Part shown: positions 33,734 through 42,649 of the stretch, piece by piece
Layout of the letters: every line of letters starts with the position of its first letter
Numbering within the stretch: the stretch's first letter is position 1
Source of the DNA: a bacterium
GTDB lineage: Bacteria; Verrucomicrobiota; Verrucomicrobiia; Limisphaerales; RI-55
NCBI GenBank assembly: GCA_016124235.1
Contig: WGOC01000003.1
Location: 85,008-149,007, forward strand
DNA: 64,000 bases
Reading direction: 5' to 3'
Program-made: the position numbers and the translations under genes
Notes under the pieces: generated by a model
Told to the model about the DNA's origin: nothing
What the model saw: only the letters and a program-made list of their open reading frames with translations
The model's database searches: none

Positions 33734-35074
33734 CTAGTCGAATTTCAAGAAGAGGTACAGGGGCGATTCGTTGATCGAGATCTGCCGGGCGTTTTGGTCG
33801 ACGGCGGCGCTGGGTGCAGTGCCTTCGCCCAACGGCATTTGTTCGGCCCGTTCGATCTTCCCCGCGTATGCCGGCAATTCCAGCTTGGCGGAACGCCCTT
33901 CACCGGTCGGCGACCACGCCACCCAGACGCGTCTTTGGGAATCGGTGGCGTGTGTGAATTCAAAGAGCATCGCATCACCGGGTCGGTTGATCAGTTCTTT
34001 GTGGAATCGATAGTCACTGAGTGTCCGCCGCAAATGGGCGACCGCATAAAACGAAGGCTTCGGTTCAAAGTGGCGAGTCAGACCTGACGCCGCGTGCAGC
34101 TGGGCGAGATCGTTGTCGTTGAAGAAATAAAGATACGCACGCTCGATTGGCAGTGTCGCAAAAACGAGCCATGAGCGCACAATCCATTGCGCCTGCTGCG
34201 TGTCCGTGACGCCCACCCATTGTTTGAAGTCGCCGTTCGGATCGGGTTTGCCAGTCGCCGAGTCGTAACCAAATTCCGTGAGCCAAACCTCCTTGTCCGG
34301 AGCGTGCGCGTCGCGCCAGTCGCAGAGCTTCCGGATGTCGGGAAGGTACTCCTTCAGCGCCGGATCTTCGGGAAAACTGCGTCGCCACGTCGGCCAATTC
34401 TCGAGCTGCGCATAACTGTGCACGTTGAGGACGTCGTAAAGGTTGGTGAGCCCGGCAATGCAATCAACCGACTTGGCGTAGGCGTGGCTTTTCCCGGTCG
34501 TCAGATTGCAGGTGACGATCTTGAGTTTGGCATCTCCGGCGCGAAGGCCTCTCGCCATGTTTTCAAAGACCGTGCGGTAGTCGGCATCGGAAAACTTGCC
34601 CGGCTCGTTGCCGATCTCGGCCGATTCGACCAATGGATTCGTGCCGTCGGGACCGAACGCGCGCGCGAAGCGTCCGCCATAACTGCGCGTGTCAGCGGCG
34701 AGGTCCTTCCAGTGATTGGTCGGAATGGTTGCGATCATCAGGCTGACGTCGATGCGATAACCCGCCTTGCGCCAGGAGTCATAAACCGTGTTCCAGTTCA
34801 CGCCATTGCGGGCCAGCGGAAACGTGGTTGCGAAGTCCGAGTCCTTGCCCAGATCCCATTCCACCGGATGATAATCGCGCACGAGTGATGTCGTTGGCCG
34901 ATACAGCTCCGGCCTGAACTGAACCGTGTGACCGTTGATGCCCATGAAATCGCGGAACAAGGGTTTGGGGCGCTCGGCGGCGTGAAGGTTGATCCCGGCA
35001 ACTATGGAAAAGAAGCAAACGGATAGGCGCGTCAGCTCCTTGGGGTTTAGACGAATCGGTCTTTTGACAATCAT
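33734..35074 (-). CDS. Secreted glycoside hydrolase-like protein (clan GH-A fold)
   Basis: A 446-residue exported protein; the ATG at 35074 gives a signal peptide (RLSVCFFSIVAGINLHA-AE), while 35107 would add 11 residues. The sequence follows a TIM-barrel glycosidase pattern: the acid/base motif EIGNEP (Glu157) at the expected strand 4 and the nucleophile motif VWLTEFGYDS (Glu267) at strand 7. A C-terminal beta region (about 370-446) fits the small beta domain often attached to GH39/GH30-like enzymes. The substrate cannot be inferred. It is the last gene of a minus-strand run of exported proteins and ends 9 nt from the convergent anti-sigma gene. Confidence 0.7.
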   Translation of the reverse strand: MIVKRPIRLNPKELTRLSVCFFSIVAGINLHAAERPKPLFRDFMGINGHTVQFRPELYRPTTSLVRDYHPVEWDLGKDSDFATTFPLARNGVNWNTVYDSWRKAGYRIDVSLMIATIPTNHWKDLAADTRSYGGRFARAFGPDGTNPLVESAEIGNEPGKFSDADYRTVFENMARGLRAGDAKLKIVTCNLTTGKSHAYAKSVDCIAGLTNLYDVLNVHSYAQLENWPTWRRSFPEDPALKEYLPDIRKLCDWRDAHAPDKEVWLTEFGYDSATGKPDPNGDFKQWVGVTDTQQAQWIVRSWLVFATLPIERAYLYFFNDNDLAQLHAASGLTRHFEPKPSFYAVAHLRRTLSDYRFHKELINRPGDAMLFEFTHATDSQRRVWVAWSPTGEGRSAKLELPAYAGKIERAEQMPLGEGTAPSAAVDQNARQISINESPLYLFLKFD

Positions 35075-35127
35075 CTGCCAGATTGTAGTGCTCTCGATTT
35101 GAATCACCTGTAATTCGTTACATGCGG

Positions 35128-35961
35128 CTACTTCCGGGTATGAGATCCATGTTGGTCGCCATGCTCCTTATCCAATTTTTCTGCGATCTTCGGATCGATT
35201 TTTTCCAAAGCATTCAACGCCGAAAAGTACAAGTGATCATTCGACGAATTGGTGGCCATGTTCAGGAGGAACGGAACGGCCGATGAAGCATTAGTGCCAA
35301 AGGTTCTCAAACCAAAAGCCGCGTTGTCCCGTATGACGGTGTGGACGCCCGGACGGAGCAAGTTTGTGAAAACCGGGATAAGTTTTCCCGAGTCACCGCC
35401 GATCTTTCCCAACGCCCAAACCGAGTTATTCGCGATGTTGTCGTTGGTGCTGGCCGAACCGAGAATCAACACCTCAACCGCGTTGCTCGCGGATGGTCCA
35501 ATCCAACCGAGGCAAACTGCTGCCTGGGCGCGAACATTCTCATCCGTATGGTTTGTGTAGATTTTAATCAACTGGGGAACTGCGGGCGCAGCGCGGTTGG
35601 TCAAAACATTGAACGCGTCTCCTACCGCACTGGCGAGGGGTACTGGTTTGTTAACCGACTTGAAACGGAATGTTGTAGAAGTCTTCTTTTCGAGCAATTC
35701 ATTTCCTTTTGTGACCCACCACGCATCCGTCCTTACCAGGGCAGACAGAAGATACGGAATTGCGTTTGTATTCGCAGCGAGAAGAACCCTCCTTGCCGAA
35801 GCATCTGCCGCGTCCCGGTTGACCCACTTCAAGTCGCGCACCCAATCTTCAATCGTTCGACCTTCAAACTTTGTCGGCCGTGTGAACCAAACTATTCCAA
35901 TTACGGTCACCAGCAAGACGGCCACGATGCCAACTTTTCTGTCTCGAAGCAAATGGTTCAT
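35128..35961 (-). CDS. Membrane-anchored HEAT-repeat protein
   Basis: A 277-residue protein with an N-terminal membrane anchor (VGIVAVLLVTVIGIVWFT, residues 10-27) and a helical repeat body. HEAT/armadillo-like repeats include NVRAQAAVCLGWIGPSASNAV, NNSVWALGKIGGDSGKLI and RDNAAFGLRTFGTNASSAV. The C-terminus is charged and His-rich. It probably serves as a periplasmic or cytoplasmic protein-binding scaffold; the partner is unknown. It starts inside the stop of the giant heme protein gene (ATGA overlap at 35958-35961), so the two are translationally coupled. Confidence 0.75.
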   Translation of the reverse strand: MNHLLRDRKVGIVAVLLVTVIGIVWFTRPTKFEGRTIEDWVRDLKWVNRDAADASARRVLLAANTNAIPYLLSALVRTDAWWVTKGNELLEKKTSTTFRFKSVNKPVPLASAVGDAFNVLTNRAAPAVPQLIKIYTNHTDENVRAQAAVCLGWIGPSASNAVEVLILGSASTNDNIANNSVWALGKIGGDSGKLIPVFTNLLRPGVHTVIRDNAAFGLRTFGTNASSAVPFLLNMATNSSNDHLYFSALNALEKIDPKIAEKLDKEHGDQHGSHTRK

Positions 35962-38900
35962 TCACTCAACGGCTGGCTGCTGCGGAGGTAGGCGAAGAGA
36001 TCGCGAATCTTTTGATCATCCATGCCGGTGGTCAGACCCTCCGGCATCAGGGACATCCCGGCCGATCTGAGCGACGCGATGTTGTCGCGTTGGAGCACCA
36101 CGTTGTGGCCGTCGAATCCGCGCATGATCACTTTCCGTTCGTCCTGTTCCACGATGAAGCCGGTCAATGAACGATCGTCCTTGGTGTCGACGCTGAAGTT
36201 CTCGTAGCCCTCGCGAATTTCGGCGCTGGGATTCACAATCGCCAGCAACAAGCCCGCCTCGTCGCGTCGGTTCAGGCTCGTCAGGTCCGGACCGATGTCC
36301 GCTCCCTGATTGAACAATGTGTGGCAGCCGGCGCAGGTGGCGGTGAAAATCTTTTTGCCCTCGTAAGGATCGCCCTGGCCTTCGCGCAGCGCCTGCGCCA
36401 GTCGATCCATTTCGCGATCCATATCGGCCGAAGTGGGGCGCCCGGCCTTTGGCCACAAGCGATCGATGGACACCCGCACTGATTCGTCCGCCGTGCCTTT
36501 CATCTTTCGGGCGAACTCCAGAGGGACGCTCGCGGCGGGAACCTTTTGATCTTCGACGGCGTTGATTAATCTGGACGCAAATCCCGATCGTCCGGTCAAC
36601 AGAGTGAGTGCGGCCGTTTGTGCGTCGGCCGGAAGACCCGGCAAACGACCGATGGTGGCGGTCGCGATCGACGGATCGTCAAACGGTTGCAGCGCGACGA
36701 ACACGGCCTGGAGCACGGTGCTATTTTTTTCATTCGCCGCCAATTGAAGCAGCGTCGGTTTACTTGCCTGGGATTTGATCTCACCGAGCACTTCTATGAA
36801 TTGGCGGCGTTGCTCGACCGGCGCCTCGGGACTCGCAATGACCTTCAACGCCTCGTCCAACGCTTTGGGATCGCCGCGCCGCAAACCCACAGCCACGGAG
36901 CCGACGCCGTGTCGCGCCATCGCGGTAATCAATTCGTCGGGCAGACCAGCAACGCTGCGCCCTTTGAACGCTGTTTCGAACCCATGCATCAGGATTTCCG
37001 AATCCGCCTTCGAGGGCGATCGATCGAGCAACTTCGCGCAGGTGAGCAAATCCTCCTGTGAACCGGCATCGGCATAGCGGCGCATGATGCGTTCGAGCAA
37101 GGCCTGCTTCACCAGCGGGCGGTCCCAGAATGCTGGATCATCGAACAACTTGAGAACCGCATCGCGATCACCGGCTTTCGCTTCGAGCGCCCACCAGATC
37201 ATCAGCGGCTGGCGGGGATCGGTTGCGTCTTCATCGTGTTGCGCCAGCGCCTTGATCAGCGGAATTGCTCTCCTTGGCGGGAGACGCTTCGCTGTCGCGG
37301 CGAGTTGCACCCGGACTTCGAGTGATGGTTCTGTCTCCGCCAAATTCGGGAGCAGTTCCACGCCGCTGGTTTGAATTTCCTGTCGGTGCGGATCTTGAAT
37401 GCCGCCCGAATCGAGGAGGCCGGAAAACCAGTCGCCGATGATGCGCACCGTCCAGAGCCGGACCTGCGGATCGCTGTGCTTGAGCAGCGACCACTCGGGT
37501 GGCTGTTGTGTCAGGAGTTCGGTTGCCGGCAAGCGGGCACGGATGGCTTGCCACGTCCATAGTGCTTCGAGTGCCTGTTGTCCGGTGGAAGTTTCGATCA
37601 AGCTCTGAAGCTTGGTGAACGTTCCATAGTTGCCGGAGTCGGCCCGATCAATCAGGAGCCGCGACGCCGTCTCGCGCCACCAGCGATTCGGGTTGTTCAG
37701 TTCGGCAACAAGTTCGTTGTCGCTCTTCTTCCCGAGATCGAAGCGCGGCGCCGGCTTCGCGCCCTTTGCCTTCAAGCGCCAGACGCGGCCACCGGTCTTG
37801 TCCATGTTGCCGTTGTAATTGCGCCAGTGATTGATCGAGAAGTCGTTCCAATCGGCGATGTAGATCGCGCCGTCGGGTCCGAGCTTGATGTCGACCGGTC
37901 GGAACCAGCGATCGGTGGTCGTGACGACGTGCTCGATGTCATGCGTTTCAAACGTCGAACCTGTTGGTTTGATCTCGCTCAGAACCACGCGTCCCTGCAG
38001 CGGTTCGATGCCAAATAATTTTCCGCGGTAGCGCTCCGGCAACGCGTCGCCCTGGTAAATCAGAAACGTGTGGGTGAAGCGCTCGACTTGGTTGTTCTTC
38101 ATCTGCGGGAAGTAACCGTAAGCATAAGGATTCGAAAGTTCACCGTGCTTTTGAAAGCCTTTCTGCAAATAGCCGCCTTGGACGTAGTGAAAGCCGCGCG
38201 TGTCGCCACCGTTGTGACCGGAAAACACCCGACCCTGCGCGTCGACTTCGAGGCCGAACGCATTGCCGCCACCCTCCGCGAAGACTTCGTAACGCCGCGT
38301 TTCCGGTTGGTACCGCCAGATGTTCTGGCCGAGCGTGGTGACGATGTTCGTCGAGACCGGTGCCGTGTCGGTCGGCAACGGCAGGACTTTGATGTGTCCG
38401 CTCGTGGTCGAACCCTGGCAGCCGTAAAGCCAGCCGTCAGGTCCCCAGCGCAGACTGTTCGCCACCGAGTGGGTGTCCTCCAAACCGAAGCCCGAGAGAT
38501 GCACTTCCGGATCGCCGTCGGGAATGTCGTCGTTGTTGCGGTCTGGATAAAAGAGCAGGTAGGGCGGATTCAAAACCCATACGCCGCCGCGGCCGCGCGC
38601 GCACGACGTGGCGATGTTCAAGCCGTCGACGAACACCTTGTGTGAATCGAACGTGCCGTCGCCGTTCGTGTCTTCGTGGATGGAAATGCGGTCCTTGCCC
38701 TTCACTCCATCCGGCGGTGGGAGCGGAACCTTGTCGTAAACTGAGCGCCAGAATTTGTCGTGGCTCACCTGCTTCAATCCGGCGGGCTCGGGATATTGTC
38801 GATACTCGACCACCCACAAGCGGCCTCGTTCGTCGAAGCTGAGCTGAAGTGGTTGGGTGATGGTCGGCTCGGAAAGGATGAGATCGATTTGCAAATCATC

Positions 38901-39170
38901 CGGAACGATGAAGTCTTTCGCTGAGTCGGCAGGGGAAAGCTTCGGTGGTTCCTGGCCGCGATCATATTGTTGGGCGTTGGCGGCGTGATCAATCAAGCAA
39001 GCGAGTAGTGCCGTTGCAAATAATGAGCGCGACGCGCGCGAAATCTCATTCGTGAACGAACGAGATATTTGGGCGGACCAGCAGGTCCGCCCTACCGTCG
39101 ATTGGTAGGGCGGCGCTGCGGCACCGCCGCGAAGTCGTGAACGATTTTGGCGCAAGAGCACTAATTTCAT
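35958..39170 (-). CDS. PVC-type heme-binding membrane-bound dehydrogenase-like protein
   Basis: A 1,070-residue exported protein of the large Planctomycete/Verrucomicrobia family that joins a beta-propeller dehydrogenase-like domain (about residues 75-480), a HEAT-like helical middle and a C-terminal cytochrome c domain. The single heme site is TCAGCHTLFNQG near residue 950, with a candidate axial Met later in RSAGMSLMPEG. The signal peptide core is LFATALLACLIDHAANA-QQ at about residues 50-66. It is preceded by an unusual 49-residue extension that reads through a REP-like hairpin pair; no ATG, GTG or TTG start is available in frame between them. Roles suggested for the family in sugar or alcohol oxidation remain unproven. 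Confidence 0.8.
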   Translation of the reverse strand: MKLVLLRQNRSRLRGGAAAPPYQSTVGRTCWSAQISRSFTNEISRASRSLFATALLACLIDHAANAQQYDRGQEPPKLSPADSAKDFIVPDDLQIDLILSEPTITQPLQLSFDERGRLWVVEYRQYPEPAGLKQVSHDKFWRSVYDKVPLPPPDGVKGKDRISIHEDTNGDGTFDSHKVFVDGLNIATSCARGRGGVWVLNPPYLLFYPDRNNDDIPDGDPEVHLSGFGLEDTHSVANSLRWGPDGWLYGCQGSTTSGHIKVLPLPTDTAPVSTNIVTTLGQNIWRYQPETRRYEVFAEGGGNAFGLEVDAQGRVFSGHNGGDTRGFHYVQGGYLQKGFQKHGELSNPYAYGYFPQMKNNQVERFTHTFLIYQGDALPERYRGKLFGIEPLQGRVVLSEIKPTGSTFETHDIEHVVTTTDRWFRPVDIKLGPDGAIYIADWNDFSINHWRNYNGNMDKTGGRVWRLKAKGAKPAPRFDLGKKSDNELVAELNNPNRWWRETASRLLIDRADSGNYGTFTKLQSLIETSTGQQALEALWTWQAIRARLPATELLTQQPPEWSLLKHSDPQVRLWTVRIIGDWFSGLLDSGGIQDPHRQEIQTSGVELLPNLAETEPSLEVRVQLAATAKRLPPRRAIPLIKALAQHDEDATDPRQPLMIWWALEAKAGDRDAVLKLFDDPAFWDRPLVKQALLERIMRRYADAGSQEDLLTCAKLLDRSPSKADSEILMHGFETAFKGRSVAGLPDELITAMARHGVGSVAVGLRRGDPKALDEALKVIASPEAPVEQRRQFIEVLGEIKSQASKPTLLQLAANEKNSTVLQAVFVALQPFDDPSIATATIGRLPGLPADAQTAALTLLTGRSGFASRLINAVEDQKVPAASVPLEFARKMKGTADESVRVSIDRLWPKAGRPTSADMDREMDRLAQALREGQGDPYEGKKIFTATCAGCHTLFNQGADIGPDLTSLNRRDEAGLLLAIVNPSAEIREGYENFSVDTKDDRSLTGFIVEQDERKVIMRGFDGHNVVLQRDNIASLRSAGMSLMPEGLTTGMDDQKIRDLFAYLRSSQPLSE
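39071..39128. repeat. Paired GTAGGGC hairpins (BIME-like)
   Basis: Hairpin A is the perfect 9-bp stem GGGCGGACC-AGCA-GGTCCGCCC (39071-39092). Hairpin B (39109-39128, GGCGG...CCGCC) is a near-palindrome with one mismatch. They are back to back around CCCTACC-GTCGATT-GGTAGGG (39090-39110), so the two GTAGGGC leads point away from each other. The pair lies within the 5' end of the long minus-strand gene. Confidence 0.65.
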
Positions 39171-39240
39171 CAGATTCAGATTTTGCTGTTATGTGATTGG
39201 AGGCTTACGAGAACCAAGCAGAGGCGCCGCCTCTTTGAGA

Positions 39241-39885
39241 TCAAGTAGTTGCTTCAGGCTCGGTTGCATCGTTTCGAGGACGTCGAATTGTCGTATTGCC
39301 TTCAGCGTCTTGAGTGACTTGCCAGCCTTCTTCTGCCATTTGGGCGATTGGATCAAACATCCCGGTTCTCAGTGTATGAAGTGCCGACTTTGCATTGTAG
39401 CTGACGTAATAATTGCTGTCTTTGGTCGCTTGTTCCAAAGCGATGTGAGAATCAGGATGGTCTATGTGCCCGAGCGCCACGGCTGCGTGTATGCGCGGCA
39501 GGTCAAGCGTCTTATCGGTTCGCCAAGAAAACAACCAGTTGAGTAGTCTTTTCCTTTTCAAGGTTTTGATGATTACTTTTACGGCGTGCTCGTCGCCGCA
39601 GATACTCCAGAGGGCTTCCGCTAACGCTACCCTAAACGAACCGGTGGCTTTGGTAAGTTGCTTGCGAATTGCAAATTCGGCTTTCTGAGATTTCAGATGT
39701 CCGAGTGCCATTGGGACCCAAGAATGGGCAGGTTCATCGTTTAATCGCCGAAGTAGTTCACACTCTGTGCGCGTCCGCTCTTCCAAATTCATGGAGTCCA
39801 ATAAGTGAGTGTTCGGGCCTCCGTCCCGCCAGTTTTCCCAACTGTCAAAGTGATCCCAAAACCGCTGTTCTATGGATGAACTCAT
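39241..39885 (-). CDS. HEAT-repeat protein
   Basis: A 214-residue soluble protein without a signal peptide. Its helical repeats (FRVALAEALWSICGDEHAVKV, RIHAAVALGHIDHPDSHIAL, YYVSYNAKSALHTLRTG) are HEAT-like, the type that forms a protein-binding solenoid. The C-terminal tail is polar (EGNTTIRRPRNDATEPEATT). No partner is evident. The next gene downstream is the PVC heme protein, which has its own HEAT-like section. The gap 39171-39240 contains nothing clear. Confidence 0.65.
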   Translation of the reverse strand: MSSSIEQRFWDHFDSWENWRDGGPNTHLLDSMNLEERTRTECELLRRLNDEPAHSWVPMALGHLKSQKAEFAIRKQLTKATGSFRVALAEALWSICGDEHAVKVIIKTLKRKRLLNWLFSWRTDKTLDLPRIHAAVALGHIDHPDSHIALEQATKDSNYYVSYNAKSALHTLRTGMFDPIAQMAEEGWQVTQDAEGNTTIRRPRNDATEPEATT

Positions 39886-39952
39886 ATTGGTTGGCTGTTG
39901 GTCAAATCACACTGTGTCTCGGTGGCGGTCACCGCGTTTCGAAAGACACGTG

Positions 39953-39970
39953 GGACGCCTGTCCTACCTA
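39953..39970. repeat. Short hairpin with GTAGGAC lead
   Basis: On the minus strand this reads CTAGGTAGGACAGGCGTCCC, with stem GGAC (39953-39956) and GTCC (39961-39964). It overlaps the stop codon of the isochorismatase-ThuA gene. The wording resembles the GTAGGGC hairpins elsewhere in the window; it is short, so the call is tentative. Confidence 0.4.
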
Positions 39971-41568
39971 GGTTGCAAACGGTCGTCGGGCGGGATGGGT
40001 TGGTTGAGTGCCCAGAGGATTCCGTTTAATAACAGGCGGCGGAAGGCGGGTTCCTTGAAATCATCCGGATGGCCCAATGATGTGTAAAAAACTTTAGCGT
40101 GTTTTGGCCCATAGGTGTGCGTCCACGCGATCGGTTCGGACGGTTGATCGGGGATGGTGCCGATCAGAAGCGATCGTGCTGAATCCTGAAGCGGATTGTT
40201 CATGTAGAGCGAGCCATGACCGATCAACTTGGAGAGTTCGACGTCGGTCAAAATTGGGCTGACATAACCATCGCCGGGAAGGCTCACCGCGGTCTTTGTT
40301 CCGTTCGCGCGGTGATTGTGATAATTGCCGCCGAGCACTTCCGCGTCGAACTCCTGCCAGCTCTCGCCATTCTTCGCGTCGTCGCCTTTCGGATAAAACG
40401 CGTGGCTCGCGGTGCGGATGCCAACGACGGGTTTGCCCTTGTTCAAGTAGTCGTGAATCGCGTCCAGATTCTCATTCGACAACGCGCGACGGCGCACACT
40501 GATCACGAGCAGGTCGGCATCTTTCAACGCGTCGGCCAATCCGGGAAAATCATTTTTGTCATTTGGGTTTTGTTGAACGACCTGGGTTTCCAATCCGCGC
40601 CAATGAACGTATTTCTTCGCGAACTCGGGCAGCGTTTCCCACGTATGATATTCGTCCTCACCAATCATGAAAACCACCTTCGCCGGATGATCCGCGCGGA
40701 ACTTGAACGGCTCGCCGCCGAGAAACGCCACGCTGGTAATCGATGAGCACCAGTATTTTTCAATGTGCTCGATGAGCAGGCCGGTACCGCGGAAATGATT
40801 CACATAGGGCGCGGCGAGGGAATTGTACATCGAGTCGGTCATGTCGCGCATGAGGACGACGTTCTGGCCCTGGTTGCGCATCTGCCGGATGGAAAAAGGT
40901 CGTCCCAGCACACACATATTCGCGTGCACCCCCATTACGATGACGTTGGTGATGCCTCGCTGCCGCATCAGGTAATATGCTTCAACAGAATCGGTGATGC
41001 CGTCCTCGTCTTTGATTTCCAGCGTCGCGATCTGCCGGTGCCAGGCTTCGTACGGTGTGCAGTTCGCACTGCCGTCGCAGCCTTCGTCCGAATCATCTAT
41101 CGGCAACGGCGACTCCTTCTTGGGATCGAGATTGCACCAGCCAAGGAGCGGAACGACGGTGTCAACTTTCGGCGCGGCCAATGCCCGTTTGCGCGCCGGG
41201 TAGTCCTTGTAAAAATCCATCGTGCTGCTCGGGCAATGAATGATGAACACGCCTTTTGCTCGGGCGGCTTTTAGCACTTCATTCATGCGCGGTGCCATCT
41301 CCGCGACGCGCACGGTTGCGCTCGGACACCAATGTTTGTCCCACATGTCGCACACGACGATGGCAGTTTTGGAAGAGTCCCAATGCAGATCCTTTTCGAC
41401 CGCAGTCCATTCGCCGGAGCCGGGAGACGTTTCGACCCGCGAACGGGCGGGCAAGGTGAGCATTTCCGCCGTGGTGGCGAGCGGAAGCAGAAATGCCGTT
41501 AAAAGGGAAAGGAGAATTGTGGTTCGCGCTCCGCGACGGCGGAACACAGGCAATGATCCGGGGTGCAT
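39964..41568 (-). CDS. Isochorismatase-family hydrolase fused to ThuA-like domain
   Basis: A 534-residue exported protein with signal peptide (ILLSLLTAFLLPLATTA-EM). Residues about 65-275 form a cysteine-hydrolase/isochorismatase-like domain with Asp74 in VVCDMWD and the nucleophile Cys219 in VIVMGVHANMCVLG. Residues about 285-534 form a ThuA-like (trehalose utilization, class I glutamine amidotransferase-like fold) domain with VVFMIGEDEYHTWETLPEF, GKPVVGIRTASHAF and the late VFYTSLGHPDDF. Both domains occur widely as separate proteins in PVC bacteria. The fusion suggests sequential hydrolysis of an amide-linked substrate or a shared carbohydrate role, which is inference. It lies 61 nt downstream of the prepilin-like gene. 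Confidence 0.82.
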   Translation of the reverse strand: MHPGSLPVFRRRGARTTILLSLLTAFLLPLATTAEMLTLPARSRVETSPGSGEWTAVEKDLHWDSSKTAIVVCDMWDKHWCPSATVRVAEMAPRMNEVLKAARAKGVFIIHCPSSTMDFYKDYPARKRALAAPKVDTVVPLLGWCNLDPKKESPLPIDDSDEGCDGSANCTPYEAWHRQIATLEIKDEDGITDSVEAYYLMRQRGITNVIVMGVHANMCVLGRPFSIRQMRNQGQNVVLMRDMTDSMYNSLAAPYVNHFRGTGLLIEHIEKYWCSSITSVAFLGGEPFKFRADHPAKVVFMIGEDEYHTWETLPEFAKKYVHWRGLETQVVQQNPNDKNDFPGLADALKDADLLVISVRRRALSNENLDAIHDYLNKGKPVVGIRTASHAFYPKGDDAKNGESWQEFDAEVLGGNYHNHRANGTKTAVSLPGDGYVSPILTDVELSKLIGHGSLYMNNPLQDSARSLLIGTIPDQPSEPIAWTHTYGPKHAKVFYTSLGHPDDFKEPAFRRLLLNGILWALNQPIPPDDRLQPR

Positions 41569-41629
41569 GGTGAGCGGATCATAGTGGAATGTCCGCGTTG
41601 CTCAATGCTCAAACAAAGGGGTCTCGTCG

Positions 41630-42490
41630 CTACCGCAGTTCGCTTGTTCGCGCTAGCAGCCAGTTGGCGTCCGGGGTATTGGATGGGAGAACCCCCAACG
41701 CGAGCAATTTGTTCCGAGAATAGGGCGGTGTGGTCGCGGCGTCGTCCCACCGCCGAAACCCCACATGGCCATCGGCAAAAGACAGCCATGTTCCGCCGGA
41801 ATGATAGACTCCTGGGAAATCAATTAATTGCTGATTACCCATATCGACAACGAACCAGCTGTCGTTGATCGAGTCAGCACGCTCGTCGAGGGTGACGAAC
41901 TTTCCAGACGGGTCACTGACGTCTGAAGTTTTCTTATAAACAACGTATTGGGCTTCGCCGTTCCACTCATAGCCGCCCATCCAGCCATTCATCGATACGG
42001 AGCGAACCCGGCGCTGGTAAGTGCCGAAAATTTGAACGGAACTGGCATCCGACGGGCAGTGAAAATACTTTGGGTCGCGTTGAAGGTAAGGTCCAAGCAG
42101 CCCGTAATAACCTGTCTTATCGCTCGCGACCAAATAGTCCGTGTTGACGTTATCCGGGTGCGACGTGAAATCCAACCAGCCACTTGCCCAACTTTGTTGG
42201 TTCTGACTTGGCCCTCCGTCACCGACGTTCCCTCCATTGGGAACCAAGTTGCCGCTGTTGTCGTCCGCATACATCAGCCACGCTTGAATGAGTTTGCGGT
42301 GATTGCTTCGGCATACCTCCGCTTGCGAAGATCGGCTGCCCCCCGCCAGTGAAGTAATCTGTAACAGGGTGAGAACACAGAAGACCGCGGTCAATGCCAG
42401 AGCCTCGTGCAGAGTGAAACCCCTCTCGGACTGTCTGCCGCTTGATTTCGAGGTGGAAGTAAATTGCTGATTCAATTTCGCGGTGTTCAT
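41630..42490 (-). CDS. Type II secretion/prepilin-like protein with H-X9-DG-type end
   Basis: A 286-residue pseudopilin-like protein. The N-terminal processing and methylation motif is RGFTLHEALALTAVF (residues about 24-38), with an L-H-E variant in place of the more common LIE, followed by a hydrophobic helix. The body (SRSSQAEVCRSNHRKLIQAWLMYADDNSG) and the late WLSFADGHVGFRRWDD resemble the large Verrucomicrobia/Planctomycete family formerly called DUF1559 or H-X9-DG proteins. It probably is exported by a type II or type IV pilus-like machine such as that encoded at 49308-51890. Its role is unknown. It diverges from the PD40 gene across a 159-nt gap. Confidence 0.82.
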   Translation of the reverse strand: MNTAKLNQQFTSTSKSSGRQSERGFTLHEALALTAVFCVLTLLQITSLAGGSRSSQAEVCRSNHRKLIQAWLMYADDNSGNLVPNGGNVGDGGPSQNQQSWASGWLDFTSHPDNVNTDYLVASDKTGYYGLLGPYLQRDPKYFHCPSDASSVQIFGTYQRRVRSVSMNGWMGGYEWNGEAQYVVYKKTSDVSDPSGKFVTLDERADSINDSWFVVDMGNQQLIDFPGVYHSGGTWLSFADGHVGFRRWDDAATTPPYSRNKLLALGVLPSNTPDANWLLARTSELR

Positions 42491-42649
42491 TGATTTGTCT
42501 CTGATTTCCTTGTGGCGAATTCAAAATGACATTCTGCACAGAAAAAATTTGCACTAGTGCTCCTGTCATTCCACTGTCCACCCGTAATAAGTGGAGAAAG
42601 GATATTTCCGATCAGATTAAAAAGCAAGGGTGCAAGGTTTTGAATTCTT

